Shown one piece after another: positions 51,972-64,000 of a stretch of 64,000 bases of DNA. Position 1 is the first letter of the stretch. Every line of letters starts with the position of its first letter. Made by a program: the position numbers and the translations under genes. This DNA comes from Strigamia acuminata (Eukaryota; Arthropoda; Chilopoda; Geophilomorpha; Linotaeniidae): contig OX442314.1 of the NCBI GenBank assembly GCA_949358305.1, positions 52,025,162 to 52,089,161 on the forward strand, given 5' to 3'. The notes under the pieces are model-generated. The model was not told where the DNA came from. It did no database searches and worked only from the letters and a program-made list of their open reading frames with translations.

Positions 51972-54900
51972 CCAAAATTACCCTCAACACACCCCAACAA
52001 CCTTCCACCACTTAAATTACACCGGAAAAAAAACAATTTCAAACCGAAAAATCAACAAAAAAGGCCAAAAAAATATTGCAAACAAAGAGAAAAGATCAAT
52101 TATCGAGGCAAATCCCCACCACAAAACAACGCATCGCCGGTAAACACTTAAGCGTACAGTGCACAACACTACTGTTTATTTTCAATGATCCAATAAATAA
52201 AATTTGAAACAAAGTTGAGTGGAATTGTACGTTTCTTGTATATTAAAGTTTTTATTTTGTTTGTTTACACTTAATTTTTTTTTTCCATTATAGAATGGCG
52301 ACTCGATACTTTTGTAGCTCGAATTCACTTCGTAAACGTAATCGGTGTTCATCACGCGTCAATGCGCTCGTGCAATAGTATAGGCGCGCATACGATTTGA
52401 TGCGCGCAAAACTTGCAAAACTTGCACGGAATTTGGGCAATTTTTGACAATTTTCAGCAGATTTTTGCCTGTATTTGACAAATTTCAGAAGATTTTTGCC
52501 TATATTTGACAAATTTCAGAAGATTTCCTCAATCCTCAAACATTTGCTGAAATTTCTCATAAAATTTCTAAAATTAATTGAAATTTGTCTGAAATTTGTC
52601 TGCAATTTGTCAAATATTGTCAAAAATCCGTGGAAATTTGTCAAATACTGGCAAAAATCCATGTAAATTTGTCAAAAATTGCCATAATTCGGTGCAAATT
52701 GTGTTAGACATTGGAAAAATTTATTTTAACGCTTCCAACGCGCCAGTAAATCGCGCGTGCACACGCGTGAATTTTTCGTCATAGTTGGATGCGCGCAAAC
52801 CTCACGTAACTTGCGCCAAAATTTGGCAATTTTTGACAAATTTCAGCAGATTTTTGCCAGTATTTGACAAATTTCCACTGATTTTTGACAATATTTGACC
52901 CAACAACTGCGCCATGTTCCAGGCGCCGGTTTAGGCATTTTAGACCCGTTTTAGACCGTTTTAGATGGCGAAAACGTTCTCTCCATCATTTTCTACCCCT
53001 GGGTGAGGTTTTCAGCGTTCATGATTGATGAAAAAGCTGTTTTCTAACTAGCTGTCCCATTGCTAGTTTTGGCGTCAGGTTTTAGCAACCTTCCGATCCG
53101 ACTCTGTCGTCTGCACGAATTCCAAGACCGTTTTAGGGTTAATTTGAGTCAAATAATTCATTCTGGGGGTTGTTTTGGGTTTTTTACAAGTGTGTTTTTG
53201 TAGTTTTTATTGGTTTCAAACATTGTCAATTCTTTATACAAGTGTAACTTTCATTTCTCTGTATTTTGAGAACTTTGCATTGCAGCAAAGTTCATTTCTT
53301 GCCCCTTAATTATTGTGTAATTGTTGGTTTTCAAGCCCGTTTTTTAACAATAACTTTATTTGAAGTGCCTATTGTTTCAGGCACGTGCTTCCACGTGCCT
53401 TTTATTGTTGAGCAATTTCTTGGGCAGTTGCGCTCCTGTTGCTAGCATTGCCGCGCGTTCTCCGCGCGCGTACTCGCGTTTCGCATCACACACATTCGGA
53501 TTCGATGGCCTATCGCGGCGGCACATTGTGTGGCATAGCGCGGCACGTTGCAATTACGTGACGTGGCACGTTGCTGTTACGTGACGCGATAGCCAGTATT
53601 TAAGCAGGGGATTCCATCATCGTTTACACAAATGCGCATTGCAACGTGGAGGCGCATTCGAGTCCTTTTCCCAAGCGAAATCGTATTTGATTCGCTTTTG
53701 AATCGAATACGAGTTTTGTCCTTTTTCAACGCGAAATCGTATTCGATTCGCTTTCGAATCGAATACGAGTTTTGTTTTTTTTCAACGCGAAATCGTATTC
53801 GATTCGCTTTTGAATCGAATACGAGTTTTGTCCTTTTTCAACGCGAAATCGTATTTGATTCGCTTTCGAATCGAATACGAGTTTTGCCCTTTCTCAACGC
53901 AAAATCGTATTTGATTCGCATCCGAATCAAATACGAGATTTGTCCTTTTTCAAAGCGAAATCGTATTCGATTCGCTGTCGAATCGTATACGAGATGGTCG
54001 ATTTTTGTTTCCCGGACTTTGATTCGTATTCGAGTTGTTACGAGTTCGTATTTTGATCGTATTCGTATTCGAATCGAATTCGAATCGTATTCGAATCGAA
54101 TACGAATCGAATTCGAGTCGTATTCGAGATGGTCGATGATTTCCACTCGCTCGTATACGCGTTGTATACGAGCTCGTATTTTGATCGTAATCGTAAACAA
54201 ATCGTTTACAAGTCGTATACAAGTTGTATACGACGTGTATACACCTCGTATACGAACGAAGTTTGTGAAAACACAATTTCCAAATAAGACGTATGTGACT
54301 ACTATGTGTTTTCATGTCGTAGTAAGTATCCGGTGGATTTTCCAAACTTCGTTCGTATACGAGGTGTATACACGTCGTATACAACTTGTATACGACTTGT
54401 AAACGATTCGTTTACGATTACGATCAAAATACGAGCTCGTATACAACGCGTATACGAGCGAGTGGAAATCATCGACCATCTCGAATACGACTCGAATTCG
54501 ATTCGTATTCGATTCGAATACGATTCGAATTCGATTCGAATACGAATACGATCAAAATACGAACTCGTAACAACTCGAATACGAATCAAAGTCCGGGAAA
54601 CAAAAATCATCGACCATCTCGTATACGATTCGAAAGCGAATCGAATACGATTTCGCGTTGAGAAAAGGCAAAACTCGTATTCGATTCGGATGCGAATCGA
54701 ATACGATTTCGCGTTGAAAAAGGATAAAACTCGTATTCGATTCGAAAGCGAATCGAATACGATTTCGTGTTGAAAAAAGGCAAAACTCGTATTCGATTCG
54801 GATGCGAATCGAATACGATTTCGCGTTGAAAAAGGACAAAACTCGTATTCGATACAAAAGCGAATCGCATACGATTTCGCGTTGAAAAAGGACAAAACTC

Positions 54901-56780
54901 GTATTCGATTCGAAAGCGAATCGAATACGATTTCGCGTTGAAAAAGGACAAAACTCGTATTCGATTCGAAAGCGAATCGAATACGATTTCGCTTGGGAAA
55001 AGGACTCGAATGCGCCTCCACGTTGCAATGCGCATTTGTGTAAACGATGATGGAATCCCCTGCTTAAATACTGGCTATCGCGTCACGTAACAGCAACGTG
55101 CCACGTCACGTAATTGCAACGTGCCGCGCTATGCCACACAATGTGCCGCCGCGATAGGCCATCGAACCCGAATGTGTGTGATGCGAAACGCGCGAGTACA
55201 CGCGCGGAGAACGCGCGGCAATGCTAGCAACAGGAGCGCAACTGCCCAAGAAATTGCTCAACAATAAAAGGCACGTGGAAGCACGTGCCTGAAACAATAG
55301 GCACTTCAAATAAAGTTATTGTTAAAAAACGGGCTTGAAAACCAACAATTACACAATAATTAAGGGGCAAGAAATGAACTTTGCTGCAATGCAAAGTTCT
55401 CAAAATACAGAGAAATGAAAGTTACACTTGTATAAAGAATTGACAATGTTTGAAACCAATAAAAACTACAAAAACACACTTGTAAAAAACCCAAAACAAC
55501 CCCCAGAATGAATTATTTGACTCAAATTAACCCTAAAACAGTCTTGGAGGTCGTGCAGACGACAGAGTCGGATCGGAAGGTTGCTAAAACCTGACGCCAA
55601 AACTAGCAATGGGACAGCTAGTTAGAAAACAGCTTTTTCATCGATCATGAACGCTGAAAACCTCACCCAGGGGTAGAAAATGATGGAGAGAACGTTTTCG
55701 CCATCTAAAACGGTCTAAAACGGGTCTAAAATGCCTAAACCGGCGCCTGGAACGTGGCGCAGTTGTTGGGTCAAATATTGTCAAAAATCAGTGGAAATTT
55801 GTCAAATACTGGCAAAAATCTGCTGAAATTTGTCAAAAATTGCCAAATTTTGGCGCAAGTTACGTGAGGTTTGCGCGCATCCAACTATGACGAAAAATCC
55901 ATGCGTGTGCACGCGCGATTTACTGGCGCGTTGGAAGCGTTAAAATAAATTTTTCCAATATCTAACACAATTTGCACCGAATTATGGCAATTTTTGACAA
56001 ATTTACATGGATTTTTGCCAGTATTTGACAAATTTCCACGGATTTTTGCCAATATTTGACAAATTGCAGACAAATTTCAGACAAATTTCAATTAATTTTA
56101 GAAATTTTATGAGAAATTTCAGCAAATGTTTGAGGATTGAGGAAATCTTCTGAAATTTGTCAAATATAGGCAAAAATCTTCTGAAATTTGTCAAATACAG
56201 GCAAAAATCTGCTGAAATTTGTCAAAAATTGCCCAAATTCCGTGCAAGTTTTGCAAGTTTTGCGCGCATCAAATCGTATGCGCGCCTATACTATTGCACG
56301 AGCGCATTGACGCGTGATGAACACCGACCACGTTTACGAAGTGAATTCGAGCTACAAAAGTATCGAATCGCCATTCTAGTATGGAACAAAAAAAATTAAG
56401 TGGAAACAAACAAAATAAAAACTTTAATATACGAGAAACGTACAATTCCACTCAACTTTGTTTCAAATTTTATTTATTGGATCATTAAAAATAAACAGTA
56501 GTGTTGTGCACTGTACACTTAAATGTATACCGCAGTACAAGTACCGCGGTCCCGGTACTGCACCGGTACACGTGAAAACGCGAGTTTCTCAAATTTAAAA
56601 AGTTGATGTCGGCGGCGATGCGTTGTTTTGTGGTGAGAATTTGCCTCGAGAATTGATCTTATCTCTTTGTTTGCAATATTTTTTTTGGCATTCTTTGTTG
56701 ATTTTTCGGTTTGAATTTGTTTTTTTCCGGTGTAATTTGAGTGGTGGAAGGTTGTTGGGGTGTGTTGAGGGCAATTTTGG
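51972..56780. repeat. Foldback palindrome FB1 (copy B)
   Basis: Left arm 51972-54265, centre 54266-54342, right arm 54343-56780, offset 20841 from copy A. It contains the same hairpin arrays (about 53661-54006 and 54616-55006). The outer left arm remnant (about 45683-45888) is now separated by the Mag-like element. Confidence 0.9.
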
Positions 56781-56979
56781 TTATTTGTTGATTTTTAATT
56801 GATTTAATCGTTTTCTGTTTGTTTTTGCTGGTTTTTAATCGATTTTTCTGTATTTTTGGTCAATTTTTACCAATTGTAATTGTTATTTGTCATTCTGAAT
56901 TGATTATTGTCCGATTTTATTCGATTATTGTCAGATTTCAGTCGATTTTTGTCGATTTCTAATCAATGTTTATACATTT

Positions 56980-57800
56980 TGTCGCGTCCTACTTTGTATA
57001 GGTTTAAATAGCGCTAACGTGTAATACTTTACCTGTGATCAATTATGCAAATACCCAAATGAATACCAAATGTATGTAAATAAACAGTTAATTTATTCAC
57101 CAGGCTTTATGCCTTTAAAATACACTCAGTAATAATTCTAGAGTCGACGTGGTCAGCGTCGAACAAAGGATTTCTCAAGATGGCGTCGTCGATTCCGCGT
57201 GGTCGGCGGAACAAAGGCGGCGTCTCGAGTTGTCGTTAATTCGTCACGGATTCGTCTTCACGGACGCGGTGGAATGCTCTCTCGAGTCTTCTATCCGTGC
57301 CTGTTGTCTAGGTTTTGGTTTAGCGTCGCAGAGGCCTCGTCTAGGAACTTTGGGGTTCCTTACAAAGCACTCGGACACTCACTTCGGCGAATAATCGTCT
57401 GGGCGATTATTCTGGGTGATTTCACAAGGGCTATTCTCGTGCTTTCGCAGGAATAGCTCGCAAGTGACTTCGTGAGAGTTACAGTTTGCACTTTACTCAG
57501 CGATCCTCGATCAATCCTAACTTGTAGTTGAAGTTGGCCTGACGGTGAGGTAGTTGCTGTGTTCTTGGTGTCGTTTGTGTAAGTTCTGACTTTAGGCGGG
57601 AAACACAGCCTTTTATGCAGTGGGGTGAAGGGCCGGCGATCAACCAATGGGGGCTGACCACCAGCCGCTTCCTCCCCCTCGGGGCACACACCTGCCATGG
57701 GGAGGTGGAGCCAACTCGGGGGGGAACGACTCTTCAATCACAGTGACTCAGAGGACAAGTATCCGCTCTGGGGGGACACTTATCCAACTGGGTCACCACA
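56980..57800 (-). mobile_element. Solo LTR, copy B
   Basis: Same as 36139-36959 at offset 20841, with the same ATTT duplication. Confidence 0.9.
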
Positions 57801-57880
57801 ATTTCTTATCAAGTTTTGTATATTTTTGTTGATTTTTAATCATATTTGTTCCTTTTTAATCAAAGTCGAAAACGAGTTGT

Positions 57881-58220
57881 AAATGCGTTCGTATGCGACG
57901 CGAACGCGTATTGGAGTCGATTCCAAGTTCGTATTCCATCGCAAACGCGCATTTGAGACGTAAACGAGTTTATCTTTTTCACTCTCGCTTGATCCCCCTT
58001 TATCGCGCCTCATTGCTCCTGTGAAAAAAAATATATGAGAATGCACAGAAATGAACCTTCCAATACTTACATGAAAATTGGCAACCTTGACACAAAACAG
58101 TCTATCGACACTCCCAACACCACCCCGGACATTTTTCGGAAGAGTTTGGTCCACCCGGAATCCGCAGAATAGTCTCCCCCGAAATGCGGATTTCGCGGAC
58201 GCCAATCCGCGAAAAGGATA
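57881..58220 (+). repeat. 340-bp direct repeat left of FB2 (copy B)
   Basis: Counterpart of 37040-37379. Confidence 0.85.
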
Positions 58221-58537
58221 AAAAATTTCCAATGTATAAACTTTATTTCTGTTTTCAGTTTCCTGATATGATTAAAGAAAATCCTAAATATTATTTCCAA
58301 ACATTTATCAAATTCTTTTCAAAAGCAGTTGTGGAGGCGTCTACTACGAACGTGTCATCGTGGGCGTCAAATTTGAATATTTTTAACTTTCTGCGTTTGC
58401 ACGAATTCGCAGAATTCGTCCACTGGCATCGTGGCGACGCATGGTCGACATTTCGTATTCATATGTGACGCGCACTCTATTTACTCACGTAGAACACACG
58501 AATCGCGCGCGTCAACGCGCACATGTAAATTTAGTTT

Positions 58538-60392
58538 CACTGAATCGAATACGAGTTTTGCCCTTCTTCAACGCGAAATCGTATTCGACTCGTTTTCGAG
58601 TCGAATGCGAGTTTTGCCCTTCTTCAACGCGAAATCGTATTCGACTCGTTTTCGAGTCGAATACGAGTTTTGCCCTTCTTCAACGCGAAATCGTATTCGA
58701 CTCGTTTTCGAGTCGAATGCGAGTTTTGCCCTTCTTCAACGCGAAATCGTATTCGACTCGTTTTCGAGTCGAATGCGAATTTTGCCCTTCTTCAACGCGA
58801 AATCGTATTCGACTCGTTTTCAAGTCGAATACGAGTTTTGCCCTTCTTCAACGCGAAATCGTATTCGACTCGTTTTCGAGTCGAATGCGAGTTTTGCCCT
58901 TCTTCAACGCGAAATCGTATTCGACTCGTTTTCGAGTCGAATGCGAATTTTGCCCTTCTTCAACGCGAAATCGTATTCGACTCGTTTTCGAGTCGAATAC
59001 GAGTTTTGCCCTTCTTCAACGCGAAATCGTATTCGACTCGTTTTCGAGTCAAATACGAGTTTTGCCCTTCTTCAACGCGAAATCGTATTCGACTCGTTTT
59101 CGAGTCGAATACGAGATAGTCGATGACCCGTTCCCGGACTTTGACTCGTACGACTCGTATTCGAGATGTATTCGAGATGTATTCGAATTGTATTCGAGTC
59201 GCATTCGAGATGGTCGATGATTTCCACTCGCTCGTATACGCGTTGTATACGAGCTCGTATTTTGATCGTAATCGTAAACGAATCGTTTACAAGTCGTATA
59301 CAAGTTGTATACGACGTGTATACACCTCGTATACGAACGAAGTTTGGAAAATCCACCGGATACTTACTACGACATGAAAACACATAGTAGTCACATACGT
59401 CTTATTTGGAAATTGTGTTTTCACAAACTTCGTTCGTATACGAGGTGTATACACGTCGTATACGACTTGTATACGACTTGTAAACGATTCGTTTACGATT
59501 ACGATCAAAATACGAGCTCGTATACAACGCGTATACGAGCGAGTGGAAATCATCGACCATCTCGAATACGACTCGAATTCGATTCGTATTCGATTCGAAT
59601 ACGATTCGAATTCGATTCGAATACGAATACGATCAAAATACGAACTCGTAACAACTCGAATACAAATCAAAGTCCGGGAAACAAAAATCGACCATCTCGT
59701 ATACGATTCGAAAGCGAATCGAATACGATTTCGCGTTGAAGAAGGGCAAAATTCGCATTCGACTCGAAAACGAGTCGAATACGAATTCGCATTCGACTCG
59801 AAAACGAGTCGAATACGATTTCGCGTTGAAGAAGGGCAAAATTCGCATTCGACTCGAAAACGAGTCGAATACGATTTCGCGTTGAAGAAGGGCAAAACTC
59901 GCATTCGACTCGAAAACGAGTCGAATACGATTTCGCGTTGAGAAAGGGCAAAATTCGCATTCGACTCGAAAACGAGTCGAATACGATTTCGCGTTGAAGA
60001 AGGGCAAAACTCGCATTCGACTCGAAAACGAGTCGAATACGATTTCGCATTCGACTCGAAAACGAGTCGAATACGATTTCGCGTCGAAGAAGGGCAAAAT
60101 TCGCATTCGACTCGAAAACGAGTCGAATACGATTTCGCGTTGAAGAAGGGCAAAACTCGCATTCGACTCGAAAACGAGTCGAATACGATTTCGCGTTGAG
60201 AAAGGGCAAAATTCGCATTCGACTCGAAAACGAGTCGAATACGATTTCGCGTTGAAGAAGGGCAAAACTCGCATTCGACTCGAAAACGAGTCGAATACGA
60301 TTTCGCATTCGACTCGAAAACGAGTCGAATACGATTTCGCGTCGAAGAAGGGCAAAATTTGCATTCGACTCGAAAACGAGTCGAATACGAGA
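58538..60392. repeat. Foldback FB2 (copy B), one 56-bp unit shorter than copy A
   Basis: Left array from about 58541 has about 10 units versus 11 in copy A: the offset between copies drops from 20841 to 20785, exactly one unit. Centre at 59347-59423, right arm 59424-60392. Confidence 0.9.
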
Positions 60393-60413
60393 TCATTTTT
60401 TGATCTGGGTCGT

Positions 60414-60750
60414 GAATGCGTCCGTATGTCACGCGAACGCGTGTTGGAATCGATTCCGAGTTCGTATTCCATCTTGAACGCGCATTGGAGACGTAAACCA
60501 GTTTATTTTACCCACTCTCGCTCGATCCCGCTTCATCGCTCCTTGTCGCTCCTGTGAAAAAAAATACATGAGAATGTGCAGAAATGAACCTTCCAATACT
60601 CACATGAAAATTGACAACCTTGACACAAAACAGTCTATTGACACTCCCAACACCACCCCGGATGTTTTCCGGAAAAGTTTGGTCCACCCGGAATCCCCAG
60701 AATAGTCGCCCCCGAAATGCGGATTTCGCGGAAGCCAATCCGCGAAAAGG
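60414..60750 (+). repeat. Direct repeat right of FB2 (copy B), truncated at the pol junction
   Basis: Matches 39629-39965 and stops after TCCGCGAAAAGG, where gypsy pol coding sequence resumes. Confidence 0.85.
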
Positions 60751-62626
60751 CTAGGAGTGGTTTGGGCTGTTAATAAGTTCAAGCCGTACGTGGAGTATTC
60801 AAAGTTCGTAGTCGAAACAGACCATATGGCTCTTAAGTGGCTTATGTCATGCGAGAATCCGTCCGGTCGTTTGGCTCGATGGGCTATGAAACTTCAGCAG
60901 GAGGATTTTATTATTAAATACCGAAAAGGTGTAGACAACAAGGTGGCTGATGCGCTCTCACGAGTGAGCCTAGATGACGACTTAACGACATCAGAGGCTC
61001 TACCCGGAGAAACGAACGCACTTTTGCTGTCACACTCACTTTTGGCCTCTGGGTCGGCTGATCTAACTATGTCTCTCGATGAGATACGGACGGGTCAGTT
61101 GGCCGACGCCGATTGTGCGATCCTAATTAAGTGGTTGAAGATGGAGAAAGGAGACGAGACGTCCCTATCCCAACTCTCACCGCTCATGCTACAGTACAAG
61201 ACTGACTTTATGTTAGCTTCAAACGGAGTGTTGTATATAAACGCCCCGTTGAAGACAGATATGTTCTTGGAAAACACGGAATATGGCTCCGGACTAAAAA
61301 TCGTGGTGCCTGTTTCGTTACATGACCGCTGTCTCAAGGTTGTGCACGACCACCCGTTGTCCGGACATGGCGGTGTCGATGTTACGACTGAGAGATTACG
61401 TCGGAGTTTTTTCTGGCCCGGGTTTAGACGCAGTGTGCGGGAATACATCGCAAGGTGTGACCGTTGCCAGCGCTGCAAACCTGTGCAGAGGAAACCAACC
61501 GGACTCCTGATGCCAGTTTCACCAATGATAGGCCGATTCGAAAGACTCGGAGTCGACTTCATGGGCCCGAAACCAATGACGAGAGACCGGAACAGGTATA
61601 TTCTGGTGATTGTGGACTAAGCCACTGGATGGGTTGAGGCTACGGCGATGCGGACGGCGAAAATTTCAAGTGTCGTGCCCGTGTTGTTGCGTTTCTTTCA
61701 TAATCATGGATGCCCTCGGTTCATCGTAAGTGATAACGGAAAACAATTTATTTCAGAGGTATACAATGAGTTGTGCAGGGAGGCAGGTGTCACTCCGTTA
61801 AGGACGTCACCATATCATCCCGCAAACTAATTACACCGAACGAGTCAATCGGAGCATTAAAATTATGCTTCAGATTTTCACGTCCGAACATGACCAGTGG
61901 GACCGATGCATCAATAGCATTAATTTCGCCTTGCGCACGGCCCCATCGGCAACAACGGGTTTATCACCAGCAATGCTAACGTATCTCCGTGAGTTACGTC
62001 CGTTTTGGGATAGTCGCGGTGTGGCTCTGGATGCACCCTTCGACCCCGAGCAGCCGTACGACACGGTGAGAATGTTGGTCTCTAGGATGGATGTGTTGTT
62101 GAAGGCAGCGCTCAAAAATAAGTCGCTGGCTAAACAGAAACAGAAGTCTTATTACGATCAACATCGTAGCGACGATACATTTGAGGTGGATGATTTGGTA
62201 TTGCTTCGAACTCACCCACTGTCGGTTAAAGCGCTCCGTTATGCTGCGTCGTTGGAAGATCGATTCGAAGGCCCGTACGTTGTCACAAAGGTCATCAGTC
62301 CTTTGGTGTACACGGTGGCAACGCCGATTACGCTGAAATGTAAAGGTCCGGTAAATATTGTGAACTTGAGGCGGTATATACCACCCGAGTCCGCACCCAC
62401 CTGGCCGGTAGCCGAGGATGCGGTGGAAACGGTTCCACCTGTTGAGGTCATCGAACCTGCAGCTGAGGGCCCGCCGCCAACTCCTGTGGCTCCGCCTACC
62501 GAAGTAACCGGAGTTAAACGTAAAACGAAGCGTGCGAGGAAGAAACCGATGAGGATCTCCCCGCGACGCCCGGTTTTAGGTAAACGGCTACGTAACAAAC
62601 CGTTGAGATTCCGTGATGACCATTAA
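60751..62626 (+). pseudogene. Gypsy pol: RNase H end and integrase, disabled
   Basis: Enters mid-RNase H (LGVVWAVNKFKPYVE, then TDHMALKWLM and the VADALSR motif), then the integrase zinc region (HDHPLSGHGG, CDRCQRCK), VDFMGP (first catalytic D), VSDNGKQF (second D), and a C-terminal GPY/F module FEGPYVVTKV with a basic tail, ending at TAA 62624-62626. No chromodomain is seen. An in-frame TAA at 61618-61620 and a frameshift near 61828 (just before the T-E-R-V-N helix holding the catalytic E) disable it. It is in the same strand and plausibly the same element as gag at 22096; protease C-terminus, RT and the RNase H start are missing. Upstream boundary is the tandem block. Confidence 0.85.
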
Positions 62627-64000
62627 CCACGTTTTCACGTTTCCGTGAAACCACGTGTTGATGACTGAGTCGCTGAAGTGACGTCACGGCATCTTCCGGT
62701 GGACGCGTAGCCATGGCAACGATGGAAACATCGTGGCCGCTATTTTTCAAGCAAGTTATTTTGCTGAAATAGTAATTCCAACACATGTGGACATCTGGTG
62801 GAAATGGTTTCCTGCAATAAACCAATTTTGTTGTGCTATTTTTCTTATCTTACGTCCCCATGGAATATTTTTCGATGGAATATTGGGATTGCCCCAATAA
62901 AGGGGAGGAGGGGGAGCTAGGTCTCCAATCACAGGGCAGGGGTCGGGTATTGTTTAGACCCAAAGGCACTTGGTCGAGGGTTTTCACATCCTGTTTTCCC
63001 ATTCTGTGTTGAGTGTTTACACTGTCAACATCAGTTTTTCCCTCTCGTTTGCGCCGAAATTTTTCGCCGAGAAGTTATCTTTCTTCGCAATGAAGGTAAG
63101 ACTGGTTCGTTTTGGACTTTGTCCGTTCTTGTTTAACATCACTTGTTGACATTCGCTCATCCCTTGCCCCTCTCCCCTCATTCCGTCTCGAATTACGTTC
63201 ATCGCAATGCAAGCGGCAGCTTCGGCCGCCGTTAGCAGGCGCAGATGCAGGTTGGGAGTTTTTCACAAAACTGCACCGCATCTGAACTAAGTCACAGAAA
63301 CACTTAGGGAGAAATCTCAATTTGTGTTCTTGACTTGATTCCACAAACATTTGTGTGAGAAAAGCTAGGTTTTCCCTCGTTTTTCCGCACGGATCGTGTT
63401 CGGGCGGCGATCAGTTTCACTTTTTGTTCGCCACCGCGATCATCATTTCTCCTTCTATTTTTCCTTTTTTCCTTTTTCCTTCTTGTATTTTTTTTTTTAC
63501 ATGGGCAGTTTATTTTCTTTTTTTTCTTTTCGAGTCTCACGAATAGTTTTTCTTTTTTTTCTCTCATTCTATCACCGTTTTCCCACACCTTTCGTTAGTT
63601 TAGCGGGATGCGGTGGCGAATCTTGTGAGGAACCAATGCCGTTTTTATGGGTATCTGGGTCCCACAAAGATCTCGCGCGTTACCAGTATAAGATCCGACT
63701 TGTGGTCAGACTTGGTGGAGACAGTCAGCTTAGCGACGCCCCTCCAGTCATTGACCGCAAGCCGCAGAAACAATGCGGAAAGCGAGGAAAGGTCAACCGC
63801 GACGAGGGGGGATTAGTCCCTAATCCCTCGGCGGCGCGGTGTGATCTTCCAATCCCAACTTGTTCTTTAATTCCCTTTGCTTTTAGTTTTACTGTTTGTT
63901 GGGTTTCTTGCTTCTTTTTCCTTGATAGCTTGTTGTTTACGAGATATTACGGCAAGTGGGAGTTTATTCTTTTTCTCCTTCTGCTTCGCCATCTCAAGTC
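62627..64000. other. Post-pol region, no recognised gene or 3' LTR
   Basis: A polypurine-like run AATAAAGGGGAGGAGGGGGA at 62897-62916 could be a 3' priming site, but what follows does not resemble the LTR at 18577, so the 3' LTR is absent or beyond the window. Pyrimidine-rich low-complexity sequence lies at 63440-63570. A GAATGAAGGTAAGAC word near 63088 resembles a tiny first exon plus donor but has no support. Small ORFs are not convincing. Confidence 0.4.

Larger units (their letters stand above)
40020..60750. repeat. Tandem block copy B (20,731 bp including a 4.75-kb retrotransposon)
   Basis: Begins CCTTATGGCGCGCATGCGG as does copy A at 23937. It carries the same order of modules, MITE, FB1, solo LTR, direct repeats and FB2. 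It differs from A by the Mag-like insertion at 47201, one missing 56-bp unit in the FB2 left array, at least one substitution (60449), and its 3' stop at 60750. Confidence 0.9.

Noticed and set aside
60715-60755. Helitron-like 3' end (hairpin followed by CTAG)
   Set aside because: The CTAGG belongs to the gypsy pol coding sequence (L-G-V-V-W-A), the hairpin is part of the 340-bp direct repeat also present elsewhere without CTAG, and no TC 5' end or Rep/helicase is seen.
63080-63100. Tiny first exon ATGAAG followed by GTAAGA
   Set aside because: Too short to support without a downstream exon or transcript evidence.

Overview
The window is animal nuclear DNA, most likely from an arthropod or similar invertebrate. 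Evidence: very short introns (50 and 55 bp), Ty3/gypsy, BEL/Pao, LINE, MULE and hAT-type remnants, tRNA-Ser-type primer sites in the LTR elements, and no bacterial operon structure. It is almost entirely transposon and repeat DNA. Only one likely host gene was found: the 5' exons of a divergent DEG/ENaC-like channel near 17.8-18.5 kb.

Layout. 1-6.2 kb is a graveyard of nested retroelement fragments: two minus-strand gypsy gag starts, a solo LTR that splits one of them, a plus-strand integrase tail, a minus-strand BEL/Pao DUF5641 remnant and a LINE 3' end. 6.24-6.83 kb is a solo LTR-like copy. 6.88-9.35 kb is a complete LTR element with 188-bp LTRs and a 5-bp target duplication that carries only gag and protease. 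9.35-11.05 kb has no recognised gene. 11.05-15.73 kb is an intact minus-strand Mag-like Ty3/gypsy element with identical 169-bp LTRs, TSD CAAC and one 1368-aa Gag-Pol ORF. 15.7-17.8 kb holds a tRNA-like promoter, a MULE/SWIM fragment and a MITE. The channel exons follow. At 18577 begins a different gypsy element: a 586-bp LTR, a tRNA-Pro-like primer site, a 2.9-kb leader, gag (22096-23688) and the start of protease.

That gypsy element is broken at 23936 and resumes, inside RNase H, at 60751. Between these points lie 36.8 kb of non-coding DNA: two head-to-tail, nearly identical copies of a roughly 16-kb block (A 23937-40019, B 40020-60750). Each block has (i) 5-6 kb of AT-rich DNA with many copies of a short CGCC/GGCG palindrome module, (ii) a 392-bp hAT-type MITE, (iii) a giant foldback palindrome (FB1) with 2.3-2.4-kb arms, (iv) a solo LTR inside that palindrome, and (v) a second foldback (FB2) between 340-bp direct repeats. 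FB1 and FB2 share a 77-bp asymmetric centre. Their arms contain tandem arrays of a 56-bp unit, and each unit is itself a 14-bp-stem hairpin. Copy B alone carries a young intact Mag-like element (47201-51953, identical 128-bp LTRs, TSD ATCCC) and lacks one 56-bp unit. The 3' pol of the split gypsy (60751-62626) is a pseudogene. The last 1.4 kb has no recognised gene.

The most unusual content is the foldback/hairpin-repeat system and the tandem block that carries it. No protein of its own was found there; the long ORFs in the arrays look like by-products of the repeat. The two copies could be a genuine recent duplication or two haplotypes joined in assembly; the sequence alone cannot decide.
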